Positions 1 through 11,190 are shown, counted from the stretch's first letter. The stretch is 64,000 nt of DNA from Vombatus ursinus (GCF_900497805.2 NW_020954548.1:7790905-7854904), one strand, 5' to 3'. Numbers and translations are program-made. Notes: generated from the letters alone by a model not told the origin.

Positions 1-3
1 TCC

Positions 4-57
<54 letters not shown>

Positions 58-90
58 TCTCCCTCTCTCTCTCTCTCTTTCCCTCTCTCT
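1..90 (+). repeat. (CT)n microsatellite and polypyrimidine tract
   Basis: Nearly pure CT dinucleotides with occasional CC interruptions. The tract runs off the left edge of the window. Confidence 0.95.
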
Positions 91-105
91 CCTTTCCCCA
101 ACCCA

Positions 106-250
106 TTTTACAAAGGAGAGAACTGGGACCCAGAGAGGTTAGGTGATTTGCCCAAGGTCTCATAGGTAGTAAATGCCAGGGCCAGGATTTGAACCCAAGT
201 CTCTAACTACAAACTTAGCACTCATTCTGTCTACTTTGCCACATTGCCCT
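106..250 (-). mobile_element. MIR/CORE-SINE fragment
   Basis: Reads 'ttaggtgatttgcccaaggt' followed by 'ggatttgaaccca', the reverse complement of the MIR core and B-box region. Confidence 0.7.
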
Positions 251-380
251 GAGCTGAGAACAAGAATGTAGAGTGAGCCTTTTTTTTTTTACCTTCTGTA
301 AACTCAGCCCATTTTAGTCCTAAAAACTATACTGTATTTCTCAATCTGACTCACTATTCACCAGAAACTCGAGAGTAGAA

Positions 381-730
381 CAAACAAATCCCAGTTCTGC
401 TACCTCTGTGACCCTAGGCAAGTCACTTCCTTTTTCCTGGCTTCATCTATAAAATAAAGGGGTAGACTATATGATCTTGAAAATATCCTCTTAAGAGGTA
501 TCACCAGGTATTGAAAAAGCTCTGGACTTATAAAAAGGCTCTGAATAGAACTTGTGTTGCTTACTAGCTCTTCAACTATGGGCAAATCACTTAGCCTCTC
601 TGTATTTCTCATCTGTATGAAGAGGATAATAACATCAGTAGCAGGTACAGTATGCACTAGTAAGTGTGGGAGGCAAATGAGATGATGTATGTAAAGTGCT
701 TTGCAAACTTCACAATTGTTGTTGTTAGGT
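381..730 (+). mobile_element. Two MIR fragments in tandem (381-505, 508-730)
   Basis: Each part carries the MIR core with 'gcaagtcactt' or 'gcaaatcactt' and the 'tcatctgta' tail. The second also has the 3' part 'gtaaagtgctttgcaaac'. Both are in the same orientation. Confidence 0.65.
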
Positions 731-739
731 ATATCATCT

Positions 740-1640
740 AACTAGGGTTTCAACTGAAAAGGGGGTGCGAGATGACTCACTGAGCCTGAATTGTCCCTAT
801 ATTCAAAACAAACTGAAGGGGGAGACAAGGGGTGGGAGGAAAAAGAAAAATCATTTCAGCAGATTTGGGCATGAAATGCTTGGTGCAGCCTATGACACGT
901 TATGGCTGTAATTCTAGTAGGAGCAGGACCCACAAGAGAACCTGCTTGTTTGGTATCTGAGGATTTGAGGGTAAGAGGGGATGAGAGGTAAAATCTTTAC
1001 AGAGTTTGCATTCTCTGCTTCCATTGTTCCAGACAGCTGCAGATGTGGAGCACAATATTCATTAGGGCCCGTGTGTTCCCCTCCCTCACACAGCATGGAA
1101 GGGAGCAGATGGGCGTAATTTATGCCCAAAAGGTTCATGGCAGGCCTTGCTAAGAGGAAGTGGGATTACATGGCAGGGTTCCACCCAAAGACTGCAAACC
1201 CCTACACAGAAAGAATGTCTGAACAAGAGAGCTGAGCCTAAACAGTTGCCTAAGGATGGGTGAGGGGGCTGGCAGGCTGCTATTGTGTTCATCTATTCCC
1301 TTTGGGCATTTCATGATTTTCACCTGTCTTGGGTGATCTGGGGTAAAGGGATTCATCCCTCCCTTCTCCTCCCTGGGTTTGGTCAATATGCTATGGTGAC
1401 AGAGGCCATATTAGTGTATCAATGAAAGTTGTAAAGAAAGAGAGCTATAGGTGGGCAATGGAGATAGAGACAGGCAAACAGGAACACAGATAGGATATAC
1501 TGATACACAGACGTTAAGCTCTTTTGGACTCCAGTCTAAGCCTGCTCAGAGTCATGCTGTTGCTCAGGTACCCTGTGGATGAAATTGAAATGGAAGGACT
1601 CCCAATCAGACCACAGCACTGTAACCCTCTGTGCCAGCCT
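740..1640. other. Stretch with no recognised element
   Basis: No repeat signature, open frame with family resemblance, or RNA gene seen. The short open frames on both strands here look like chance. Confidence 0.4.
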
Positions 1641-1649
1641 CCAGGTCTA

Positions 1650-1915
1650 GAGAGGCAACAAAAACCTTGAACTTGGAGTCAGAAGACCCAGGTTCTTTTC
1701 CTGGCTCTATCATTTATCATTTTAGAATTCTGGACAATTCACTTAACCTATTTGAGCCTCAGTTTCCTCATCTGAAAAACAGGGATGAAAACACATCCTA
1801 TGTAGTTTGTCAGATTGTTGTAAGAGTCCAATATGTATGTGAAGTGCTTTGTGACTAGAAAGTGCTATACGAATAATAAAATAACTCACACATATAAATG
1901 CAAGCTATTATTATT
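1650..1915 (+). mobile_element. MIR/CORE-SINE, near full length
   Basis: Runs from 'ttggagtcagaagacccagg' through 'cctcagtttcctcatctg' to the 3' part 'gtgaagtgctttgtgac' and a terminal ttattattta. Confidence 0.75.
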
Positions 1916-2211
1916 TATGAGTACTGGTAGCAAGGGAGTTCTGAGAATAAGGCTAAGTTTCAAGTTGCCAGGGAATGTCCTTCCAAGAAGACTCCTTGGC
2001 CTCTTAACTCCAAGGCCATCCCTTTGGTTGGCTTGGCAAGGATACCTTAGGACAGGTTCCTATGCCTGGGTACAATCCATTTCATCCTCTCTGGCCTAGA
2101 CAGACAAAAGAGAAAGGGCCTGGGGCCACTCAAGTCTAAAGCCCTCAACTCGATGTTGAAGTTGCTTGGTTTTTTCTCTATCTAATTCCTCTGAAGCAGG
2201 CAGCAAGGTTT

Positions 2212-2342
2212 CAGAAAATTAAATTTGGACTCAAAGAGTCACAGAGTTCAAAAATCTGGAACTGTTACTTATTGATCTTAAGCAAATCATTTCTGCTTCT
2301 AGGTCTCAGTTTACTTGACTGTAAAATGAATTGATCTAAGAG
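2212..2342 (+). mobile_element. MIR fragment, left part, split by a MITE
   Basis: MIR core reading 'aggtctcagtttacttgact' then 'gtaaaatgaattgatct'. The element continues at about 2548 with 'gatctctgaaggccct', so the DNA between is a later insertion. Confidence 0.65.
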
Positions 2343-2539
2343 CAAGAGTTCTCAATCTGGAGTCTTGTGAACTTTTTTTTTAATACTTTGATGACTGCAT
2401 TTCAATATAATTGTTTTCCTTCATAAATGTATGTATTTTATTTTTATGAATTTAAAAACATAATTCTGAGAAGGGACCCATGGGCTTTCACTAGACATGC
2501 CATGGGAGTCCATGTTGCCAAAAGAGTTAAGAACCCATA
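2343..2539 (-). mobile_element. hAT-like MITE inserted in a MIR
   Basis: The left end starts 'caagagttctcaatctgg' and the right end finishes 'gttaagaaccca', giving imperfect terminal inverted repeats of the 'ggttcttaac' type. The flanking octamers tctaagag and gattagag agree at 5 of 8 positions, as expected for an aged 8-bp hAT duplication. Related copies lie at 17475-17640 and 52419-52615. Confidence 0.6.
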
Positions 2540-2734
2540 GATTAGAGGATCTCTGAAGGCCCTCCAAACTCCAGTGCTTATGTTCTTTAAACAGAAACCA
2601 TAAGATGATGCAAAGTAATTCTTCTAGCCAAGTTTCTTGGTAAATTTTAAAACTTTTTGAATATGGAGCTCTTACCTACATAGATCTTTGTGGAATTACC
2701 CATGGATCAGTTGCTCTAAGAAGGCAGACTGGTG

Positions 2735-3330
2735 TGATCAGTAATCTTGGTCATCAGGATCTGGTCTTTAAGCTCAATTCTGCTGCTTAGTCTCTTTCTG
2801 GCCTAGGGGTAAGTCCTTTACCTTTCTATTCCTCTTCTACCTCAGCTATAAAAGGGGGATCACAATACTAACCTCCCTGCTAGGGCTGTTGTGAGTAATG
2901 ACCCATAAAAGAGATGGTTGGGAAGCCCTTTGCAAACAAGAAGTGCCATATAAATGCTTACTCATAGTACTTGACATCTCACCCTAAGCTTGTTTGGATG
3001 CTTATGAGCTGCGGAAACTTTGTACCTAATTTGCTAATCCCCAGTATAACTCTCAGCAGTTATTTTAGCTCTGGGTCCAGTGAGGCTAGTGTCTCAGCCT
3101 AGAGATTGAAGTTCAGGTTTATGAGTTCCATTCCCAGAACCATGATTGAGTCACTGAGCAACCATAGGCATGTCCCTCTTGCCTCTTGGTGCCTTCGTTT
3201 TCCCATTGGTACCACCAGGATAATGATACTTCCTACACAAAACTGTTGTGAAAATTAATTAAGGTTTGTAAAACACTTTGAGCTGCAGGGATGAAAAGCA
3301 TGGCAGAATTACAAGTGTCTGGAATAATTA
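2735..3330 (+). mobile_element. Two MIR copies (2735-2970, 3075-3330)
   Basis: The first has 'aagtcctttacctttc' and the tail 'ccctttgcaaacaagaagtg'. The second has 'catgtccctcttgcctct' and 'gtaaaacactttgagctg'. Both are full-length-like and well diverged. Confidence 0.6.
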
Positions 3331-3339
3331 GCTCTTGCC

Positions 3340-3920
3340 AGTAAAATGGGAGTAAAAGAATAGAGCATTAAACAGAAATGGAAGGGGCTGGGCAATGAAC
3401 AGCTATGGCCCAACAGGGTGGTGCAGCAGGCCTTAGGTCCCTGCTGCTGCCTTGCCGTGCTCACTGTCGACTTTCATTAATTGACCTGCTGGGGAATTGG
3501 CTTCTCAAATCAGTAACGATAGCTCATTTTTCCTTAGGAAATGGCTTTTGTCTAATAAGAATGATGCTCCCAGGCCTGGAATAAAAGCAAACAACCCTAC
3601 AGGTGCTCAATAAATCTTTGTTGACAAACTGACTGTGGATCTTCATTGAGATCCTTATTAAATAAAAAAAAAAGCCTTCCCCAAAGTTCAATGTAGTGTC
3701 CTTGTGAACAATTAGAAACAGACTGAGCCACCTTCAGTCAACTGTATGCTAAGTGATCACACCACCAACTTTGTATGACAGCTAGGCTCCCCTCAGATCC
3801 TCAGTCCTGCAGAGTTGTCTCCTCCTTCCCTTCTTTCACTAGCCAGAAGTGGTCACTCCCTCCTCAGAACTAACATAGCCCTTTGGAGAACTGGCTTAGA
3901 GCACTTTCATATTCTGTTTT
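3340..3920. other. Mostly repeat-free stretch with a candidate conserved core (3390-3600)
   Basis: Apart from a short plus-strand L2 end at about 3596-3640 ('aggtgctcaataaatctttg'), no transposon pattern is visible. The core contains 'ttcattaattgacctgctgg', an AT-rich homeodomain-like site beside GC-rich sequence. Confidence 0.35.
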
Positions 3921-3924
3921 TGAT

Positions 3925-4085
3925 AAGATGTAAAACTGGGAGTTTAGAGATCATTCAGCTCACACATTTTCAGATAAGGAACAAGCTGAGGCCCAGAGAG
4001 ATCAAGCAATTTTCCTAAGGTCACACAGAAACTAAGTAGAAGTGGGATTTGAACCGAGGTCCTCAATTCAAATTGAATGCTTTAC
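3925..4085 (-). mobile_element. MIR fragment
   Basis: Reverse MIR core: 'gaggcccagagagatcaagc', 'ggtcacacag' and 'gggatttgaaccgaggtcct'. Confidence 0.7.
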
Positions 4086-4091
4086 ACATGC

Positions 4092-4147
4092 AGGTACACA
4101 CACACACACACACACACACATACACACACAAACACAAACACAAATAC
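4092..4147 (+). repeat. (CA)n microsatellite
   Basis: About 13 perfect CA units, then interrupted ACAA and ATAC variants, directly after a MIR. Confidence 0.95.
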
Positions 4148-4169
4148 AATACTGTCTCTCTAGTACATA

Positions 4170-4275
4170 AACATATCTTGACTGAGTTCTTTGAGATCAG
4201 GAGAGTTTCATTTTCCCCAAGAGGGTCCAGCAGCATGCCTTGCACATAGTAAATGTTCAACAAATATCTGTAAAA
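4170..4275 (+). mobile_element. L2 3' end
   Basis: Terminal L2 pattern: 'ccttgcacatagtaaatgtt' then caacaaatatctg. Confidence 0.55.
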
Positions 4276-4754
4276 TAAATGCATGATTAGCAGAAGTAAA
4301 ATATGATGCAATAGCAGGCTAATTGTTCAGACAATTCCTCAAGTAAGAGTGACAATGGAAGAAATATCTCTTTAACCAATAATCAGCTCTCTGATTATAT
4401 TACTAGATCTATAAGCCTCCACAAAGTCAACTGTATTCTGAAAACCTTGCCTATCTTAGAGGACCAAGTGTGCTTAGAAATGTTAATCAAGCATTTCCAG
4501 TAATTCTGGCTAACAGCAAGCTAGTGATAGGAGCCCTCCAAAGGATAACTCAGTGGCCATTGTAGGAGTATAGTGCTATGGATAACAGCAAAGCATTTCT
4601 AAAAAACTCATTAATTTCTAAGTATTCAACTCAGATAAAGGGTGTGGTGGATCTAGAGAGTGGAGATAGGAAGAGTTATTTCTATGCCATGGTTATATTT
4701 TGGTAGTAGATGGACTAAGTGGGGGGTCTAATTGAACCCCCATATACCACCTTC

Positions 4755-4895
4755 ATGACTGTAAGCAAAGGATCCTCAGTTTCCTCACCTTTAAAATGAG
4801 GATAATAATAGCTTCTTGCCTCACTAGATTATAGAGAGATAATATAAGCTAGGTTCTTTGCAAACCTTTAAACCTTAAGTACTACATAAAAGTGA
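4755..4895 (+). mobile_element. MIR fragment
   Basis: 'cctcagtttcctcaccttta' followed by 'aatgaggataataatagc' and a short tail. Confidence 0.65.
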
Positions 4896-5419
4896 GCGAA
4901 GGATATAAATTTGAAATGGTCTGGTTTTGAAAAGGCTGGGTTGGCTGGGTAGACCTGGACAATTTAAGGAATAGAGTAGCTCTTTGTCTATTAACTCTAA
5001 AACTAGGATTGCAGATGAAAGGAACTGAGGGTAAGCTTACTTATCCACCATCCCTGTTCTCCTGTGTGCCTTCACTATACTATAAGAGCTAAGAACAGCT
5101 GCTTCCACCCTCCAGGAAAAAAAAAAAGAGATCAATGATTTCAGTAACACCAAACAGTTTCATCTTATGGAAAGTTTTCTTAAAACCACTTTGTTTAATA
5201 TCAGTACAGTCAATTCTCATTGGTTAATAACTGAAAGTGGTAAGCATTACTTTTCAGGTTAATCAGCCAGTCTTTTCCTATTTTTCTGTTACTCTTTAAA
5301 TGAAATCATTTGCATGAATGCAAACCCTAACTCCCACTTCCTTTTTCCTCTCTTCATGATGGTGCAATAATGTTATTTGCCCCAGAAACCTTTAGTGAAT
5401 TCACTGAGGGAAGACAATT

Positions 5420-5550
5420 CAGTTCAATTTAAAAGATGTGTGCCAGGCTACACTGTGCCTGGCTATACTGTGCCAGGCACTAGGGATACAAAGTCAAGAA
5501 TGAAAATGGGTGGAGTTGCTTACAAGAAGTGTACAAGAAAATAAAAAACT
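5420..5550 (-). mobile_element. L2 3' fragment with a small internal tandem repeat
   Basis: 'tgccaggcactagggataca' is reverse L2. Upstream, a unit of about 17 bp around 'ctacactgtgcc' is repeated imperfectly, probably by local slippage. Confidence 0.5.
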
Positions 5551-5749
5551 TTAGTCAGTCAGTCAAATTTTGTCGTTTCTATCTTCATAACATTTCTCCT
5601 ATATTTCCCTCTCTGTCTCCCCATACAACCATCATTCTGGGTAGTATAAGCCCTCATCGATTAATATGCAAATTTAGAAACATCTCCACTCCAATGTTCA
5701 TATGAAGTATTTGGGCCCAACCTGTGGTAGAGTCTTCTGAGCTTGTATT

Positions 5750-6405
5750 GGTCTGATTAGCCACAGTTGAACCTTGACCCCAACATAGTCATATCATTGC
5801 AGTAGCCTTCTAACTCTTCTCCCTGGTTCAAATCTCTTCTCAACTTGAAACAATTCTCCACTCAAAATGATTTTCCTAAAGTGCAAGTCTGACCAAGTCA
5901 CCCCAACAATTATTTAATAAAAGTGACTCCCTAATATCTTCAACATCAAATATAAAATTCTCAGGTTTTAAAAACCTTCACAACCTAGCCCCTTCTTACT
6001 TTTCCCATTTTCTTGTATATTACTCCCCTCCACATACTTTACAATCCAGCTATACTGTCGTAATTGCTGTTTGTGGAACCTCTAATCTCCCTGCCTCTGC
6101 AATGGATGTCCTCTCATGTCTTAAATACCCTTCCTCTTCACCTCTACCTTCTAGAGTCTTTGGCTTTCCTCTGAAATTATCTTCAATTTAATTCAATATA
6201 TATATACATATATACTTATGTGCATATATTATATATTACACACACACACATATATATATGTATGTATAATCTTGTTTTTACATAGTTGTTTTCAGGTTGT
6301 CTCTCCCGTTAGACTGTGAGATCCTTGAGAGCAGGAACTGATTTAACCAGGACTGTTTTTTGTCTTTCTTTGTATCCCCAGAACACAGTTGGCACTTAAA
6401 AGTAA
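5750..6405 (+). mobile_element. L2 LINE, 3' region
   Basis: Contains the L2 signature 'gattttcctaaagtgcaagt' and 'ctgaccaagtcacccc', then 'cacaacctagcccc', and ends with 'gactgtgagatccttgagag' and 'tgtatccccagaacacag'. A TA/CA-rich microsatellite (6197-6265) lies inside. Confidence 0.65.
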
Positions 6406-6589
6406 GGGCTTTGGAAGACAGAGAGCCAACGATCTCTTTCACCAGAAAGTGGAAACATCCACCTTCTGTCTCTCCACTCAGAACCAAACCAGAGTCTCTG
6501 AAGGTCAAAAGTCTTCATAAATTACAAGTGGACCCTGCTGTAAGCAAGCCCAAGATATGAAAATCCAGATTTGAATAGGCTCATGGGAT

Positions 6590-6775
6590 CATAAATTTAA
6601 AACTAAAAGACATCTTAAAGAGTATCCAGATCAGTGGTTCCCCCTCCCCCAACATACATTGTGTTGGTGAGGAAACTGACACCCAAAGAAGTTAGGTGAC
6701 TTGCCCAAAATCACACAAGTAGAAACTGGAAGAATCAGAATTTGAATCCAGTTCCTATATTCCACTCCATAGATT
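6590..6775 (-). mobile_element. MIR fragment
   Basis: Reverse core 'ttaggtgacttgcccaaaat' with 'gaatttgaatccagttc'. Confidence 0.7.
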
Positions 6776-6779
6776 TGGG

Positions 6780-8719
6780 AAAGAGGAAGAAGGCTTTATT
6801 TACTTGACAAAATGGTTCTGCTTTTTTTGTCCAAGGTCTTAGTATGCAAATTACCTTGAATGAGATGCTCAATACTCTATAGGGAATTGGTCAAAGTGAG
6901 AATCCATCCCAATGGTTGGGGATAAGGAAGAGTAGAAGGAAAGTCTATAGTTTATAAGGTTTTTTTTTTTTTTGGTGGGGGGTGATTTGTGTAAAAGAAA
7001 CAATGAAACTACTGTAACTCCATCCACTGTAGAGAGTAATTCAGTATAAAGAAAAAGTTTTTTGGATACTATACAAGAGCATGAACCCAGAAAATAGTAT
7101 TTATAATTAAGAGCTAGTGTATTACTGTAATGGCTAAGAGAACTACTCTCCCTGTGTAACATTATAACAGGTCACCAACATTACTTTTCAGTCACCAGTC
7201 CTCTTCGCACTTGACTCATTACCATATTCATTCTCAACTCAGCGGTGGTGGAGTTCCAAAATAATTCAGGGGCCTGTCTGGATGTTTTCCCGTTAATTAA
7301 CTAAATTATGACCCCTTTCTTATTTATCAATTAGCTCATAGTCCCAACTCTAGTTTATTAGATACTTAATAAACTAGAGAAACAACTTTCATCATAAGTA
7401 GTTACTCAAATCTCTATCTCAAAACTCCTAATCTCCTAGAATTAACTCAATGTTAAAGGTATCAACTACATAATTTATTAACAATATAATCAATAATAAC
7501 AAAAAAGTCAAATAAATATTTTCAATATTTTAACTGTGAGAAAGAACATATCCACAGTCACCTTTATCACTATAACTGCAAATGAATTCACTTCTAGACA
7601 TAAGGTCACACCATTCAGTTCACTCAAACTATCAAATAAAGTGCTCTTCTCAAGAATTCTCTTCAAAGAACAAAGGTTAAAATAGTTTCATCAGGAAAGA
7701 AGATGTCTCCATCTTATTTCTCTTTTTTCTCCAGCTTCTCTCCAGCCATGATAAGAAAACAGTCTCCTCAGCTTTGCTCAGGCCATCATTCTTAACAGAT
7801 TCTGTTCAGACTGACTCGTGATAGAATAGCAATTAAAACTCTATGAACAAACTGCCAGCCAAACTGCCATTTCCACAAATTCCATTGGGCTCTTAAAGAT
7901 ACAGTAACAATATCTATAATCTCTGAGGAGATTGAAACTAGTATTACGTGTTACACTGTGTTGGTGTGTTATTATATTCATTTATTTCACTTATATGCAT
8001 GGTAGGTTGTAGATAATTATTGTTGTGAGCCTTGGGAGAAAAACTGGGTACAGCTGGAAAAATGTATCAAGGATCAAAGCTTTTTATTATTGTAGAATGT
8101 AGAAGGCTTTTTAATGCACTTCAGCTAATTATTTGTAATGTAGTCTTAGAGAGTATTCTGAATAATAATAAGTCTGACCCTCCACCCACTATACCAGAAT
8201 GTCTCTCAGTAATTGTATTTATTTTTAAACTTCATAACACTGTATTGAAGATGGATAGACATTGCAGCCCTTCTTTAAATGTGCATGCATGTTGTGACTT
8301 GATGATGACATTCTATTTTGGGAGCACTTCTAAACTCCAAGCTGTTTACCAATTACCTCTTCCCAGTCTCTTAAAAGCCCTTTCTATCCACTATGTAGCT
8401 ATCTGTTTGGAAATGATCCCCTACTAAATTGTCATCAGCTCCGGTTAAAATCTAGAGTTTATCACAGCCTCTGTTTTCTATGGAAAAACAACCCCTACAG
8501 TATTTGGTTTTCACTTTTAATATTAGATGTCTTTGCTATTTATTTTAAATACCAAAATAAATCAGGCCACCTTAGGAACTTACCAATTTAACATTAGTAA
8601 CCTCCTAAACAACCATTTGACATTAAAATGATTTTCAATTTACACCCATGACACAAGGGATATTAGATGAGTAATAGCATTTTGTTTACATATATTTAAG
8701 ACTTTCCAAGCTACCCAAC
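6780..8719. other. AT-rich stretch without recognised repeats
   Basis: About 1.9 kb with no SINE, LINE or MITE pattern I know. It includes a plus-strand frame of 131 codons (8032-8427). The encoded protein has no recognisable domain and is rich in Leu, Ile and Cys, so it may be chance in AT-rich DNA. Possible unknown repeat or noncoding conserved DNA. Confidence 0.35.
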
Positions 8720-8829
8720 CTCCAAATGGTTCAACCTTCAACTTCTCACTAGCTTTGCCCTCCTCAATTTCTGCTAATTCTGCCATCTACAGCCAAGCAA
8801 AACTGATTTCTTCTCATTCTCCAAATGGT
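8720..8829 (+). other. Duplicated 88-bp segment between 11-bp direct repeats
   Basis: The segment 8731-8818 copies 9411-9498. Over 8743-8820 versus 9423-9500, 75 of 78 positions agree. The copy is bracketed by exact repeats of ctccaaatggt at 8720-8730 and 8819-8829. It has no A-tail. This has the form of a short templated insertion with a target-site duplication. Confidence 0.7.
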
Positions 8830-9054
8830 ATTTAGATTTTTCTTGGTTTTCAAAACTGAAGAGTTCACCTTTACTCCCAGGTGAAGTAGGATCATGAAAA
8901 TGTCGGGTTGAGTAAGGGTTTATGTTCAAATTCTATTGAAGGTCCCGAGAAATTGGTTTTAATGGATTTACTGATCTGTTTCCAAAACATTAGTGAATAG
9001 GGTAGTGCATTTCAGGGCAATGGGTGGCTGTCTTAGTAGGGTATTTACAGACTA

Positions 9055-9205
9055 GTAGATTTAGAGATAAAAGGGATCTTGAATGTCATCTACTCCGATT
9101 TCCCAATTTTACAGGTAAGGAAATTGAGGCACAGAGAAGTTACAAGAGTTTTCCAAGGTCATGGAGAAACAGAACCAGAATTTGAATCCAAGTCCTCCAG
9201 TAAGG
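9055..9205 (-). mobile_element. MIR fragment
   Basis: 'taaggaaattgaggcacaga' and 'gaatttgaatccaagtcctc' are reverse MIR core. Confidence 0.75.
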
Positions 9206-9349
9206 TAAAAGATGAGACAAGAGACTTTCATTACTCACAGAATCTCTGAGGTTTCTTCCAACTCAGAGATTTACCTACTCCTACCCAAGGCATCTTCAGC
9301 TTCTACTTGGAGAATGATAATTGAAAAGAAGTTGCTACTACAGTAAGAA

Positions 9350-9985
9350 ACCTCCTCCATTTTTAAACAGCCATAATTATTAGAAAATGTTTCCTTGAAT
9401 CAAGTCTAAATCTCTCTGCAATTTCTCACTAGCTTTGCCCTCCTCAATTTCTGCTAGTTCTGCCATCTACAGCCAAGCAAAACTCGTTTCTTCTCATTCT
9501 ACATGAAGCCCTTTAAGTCTTTGAAGACTACCATCATGTCTCCCCTACCTCTTCTCTAATTGAGGATAAGTTACCCCAATTCCTTCAACAGGTTCTTCAC
9601 ATTCTGGTAGTCCTCTTCTATGTGTTCTATAGCTTGTCAATATCCTTTCCAAAATATGGGATTCAAACCTGAATACAATATCCAAAAGTGATATGGTCAT
9701 GCCAGAGGACATTGGGATCATCATCTCCCATGTTCTACCAGGGGTGGGGAACATATAATTTTGTTACAGAACAATTTTGTTCTGTAAAATTTGAATTTAG
9801 TCAAAAAACCACACTAGGGGATCCAGAAGGCCACATGTGGCCTCAAGGCCAAAGGTTCCCCATACCTGTAATCTAAGCTCTGTGCCTCTGCCTAATGCTG
9901 CCTTAATGTTAATTAAGTTTTAATTAGCTTTTTTGACTGCCATGACAGACTTTGGTACTTACTGATTTTATGGTTCAGTAAAATT
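9350..9985 (-). mobile_element. L3/CR1-type LINE 3' region
   Basis: Reverse CR1-like reading: 'gttctgccatctacagccaa', 'tttgaagactaccatcatgt', 'ccccaattccttcaacagg' and 'ttagcttttttgactgccat'. An hAT MITE interrupts it at 9739-9868. Confidence 0.6.
9739..9868. mobile_element. hAT-like MITE, about 130 bp
   Basis: Terminal inverted repeats caggggtggggaac (left) and gttccccatacctg (right). Flanking octamers tgttctac and taatctaa agree at 5 of 8 and share the TCTA core preferred by hAT elements. It splits the CR1-type relic. Confidence 0.7.
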
Positions 9986-10004
9986 CCCAATCCAATTCAG
10001 TTTA

Positions 10005-10185
10005 GTTCAATTCAACTCAACAAATATTTATTAAGTCCCTCCATTAGACTGGTAAACAGTAGGTGCTTCATAAATGCATGTTGATTGATTTGGTACTATT
10101 TACAAGGCATTGTCAAGGTGCTGAGGATACAAAGAAAAGAGAAAAAAACAGTTCCTATCCTCAAAGGAGCTTGCCTTGCCAGCTC
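10005..10185. mobile_element. L2 3' fragments, plus nested in minus
   Basis: A minus-strand L2 end ('caacaaatatttattaag') is broken by a plus-strand L2 end ('agtaggtgcttcataaatgc' with 'gttgattgattt'). It resumes with 'gtgctgaggatacaaag' and 'cctatcctcaaaggagcttg'. Confidence 0.55.
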
Positions 10186-10280
10186 CCTTTTCATCTAAGC
10201 CATTGATAAAAGTACCCAACAAAATAGGGCAGCACTCCACTACTGACTTCATTCCAAGTTAATGTCAATCCAAACATATG

Positions 10281-10465
10281 TTGTTTGTCTTTCATTCTAG
10301 AAGAAGACCATGACGTCAGGAAGGTGATACATGACTTGCAAATGAATTGGATTTAAGTGAGGGAGGGCTGTGCAAAGTCACCAGCCTCACTCTCTTCTCT
10401 GGAGTCATCTGGGTCGAGTGGCAAGATATAGATCAGGACAACTGGAGATGGCCCCCATGTCAAGT
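10281..10465 (+). mobile_element. Marsupial SINE of a non-tRNA-like type, 3'-truncated
   Basis: Reads 'gaagaagaccatgacgtcag', 'atgacttgcaaatgaattgg', 'gcaaagtcaccagcctcact' and 'atatagatcaggacaactgg', a pattern I recall as a common marsupial interspersed repeat. I cannot give the family name with confidence. Confidence 0.6.
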
Positions 10466-10544
10466 CAGTAATGACTATTCCAAGGGCCAGAACATCAATC
10501 CATTTCTGAATTCCCCTAACTGTGCCCATATTCTCCATGTTATC

Positions 10545-10985
10545 ATAGATTATAGAATCATAGATTTAGAGTTAGAAGAAACCTTAGGGACCATCAATTT
10601 CAATTTACTCATTTTATGGTTCAGGAAACTGACACATAGAGATGCACTGTGCCATGCCCTTGTCAACAAGGGTAGCATGAGAGAGACTTTGTGAAATGCT
10701 TTGCTAAAGTTTAAACTGTCTACAGCATTCCTTGATATACTTAGTCCAGTTTTTTGGTTTGTTTGTTTTGATCTAGACATAGTATCTCTAGTGTTGGAAA
10801 CTCCCTTCATTAATACATAATCAGCAATTTAACTGTAATTTATAGTCTTTGAGAGTTTTAAGTGATTTGCTCTGGTGACCAGGAAAATATGCCACAAAAG
10901 CAAGTCTTGAACTCAAGACTTCCTGATTCCAAGCCCAGCCCTTCATCCACTCACTGAGCCACACTGCCTCTCTCCATTCTAATAA
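10545..10985 (-). mobile_element. Two MIR-type fragments (10545-10650, 10840-10985)
   Basis: The first shows 'agaatcatagatttagagtt' and 'ggttcaggaaactgacacat'. The second shows 'cttgaactcaagacttcctg' and 'cactcactgagccacactgc'. Confidence 0.55.
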
Positions 10986-11099
10986 CCCTTTCCTGAAAAG
11001 AAATGAACTTAGTCTGTTATGACCTGTTCTTGATGAAGCCAACCTGACTCTCTATGTAGTCACAATTTCCTCTTCCAGAGGTTCACATTCCTTTACTGT

Positions 11100-11190
11100 A
11101 TCCTGGCAGCCTGGTGTAGTAGAACGCCCACTGGCTCTAAAAGCCAGAGGACCTGAATTCAAATGCCTGTTACTACCCTTAAAATCCTTA
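11100..11190 (+). mobile_element. MIR-type fragment
   Basis: 'cagcctggtgtagtagaacg' then 'agaggacctgaattcaaatg' match a MIR or SINE head with its B-box region. Confidence 0.5.

Noticed and set aside
7150-8000. Possible solitary LTR
   Set aside because: No flanking duplication, terminal TG...CA pair or primer-binding site could be supported.
8032-8427. 131-codon plus-strand frame as a possible novel gene
   Set aside because: No domain, no splice or promoter context, and composition typical of AT-rich noncoding DNA. Kept only as a remark.
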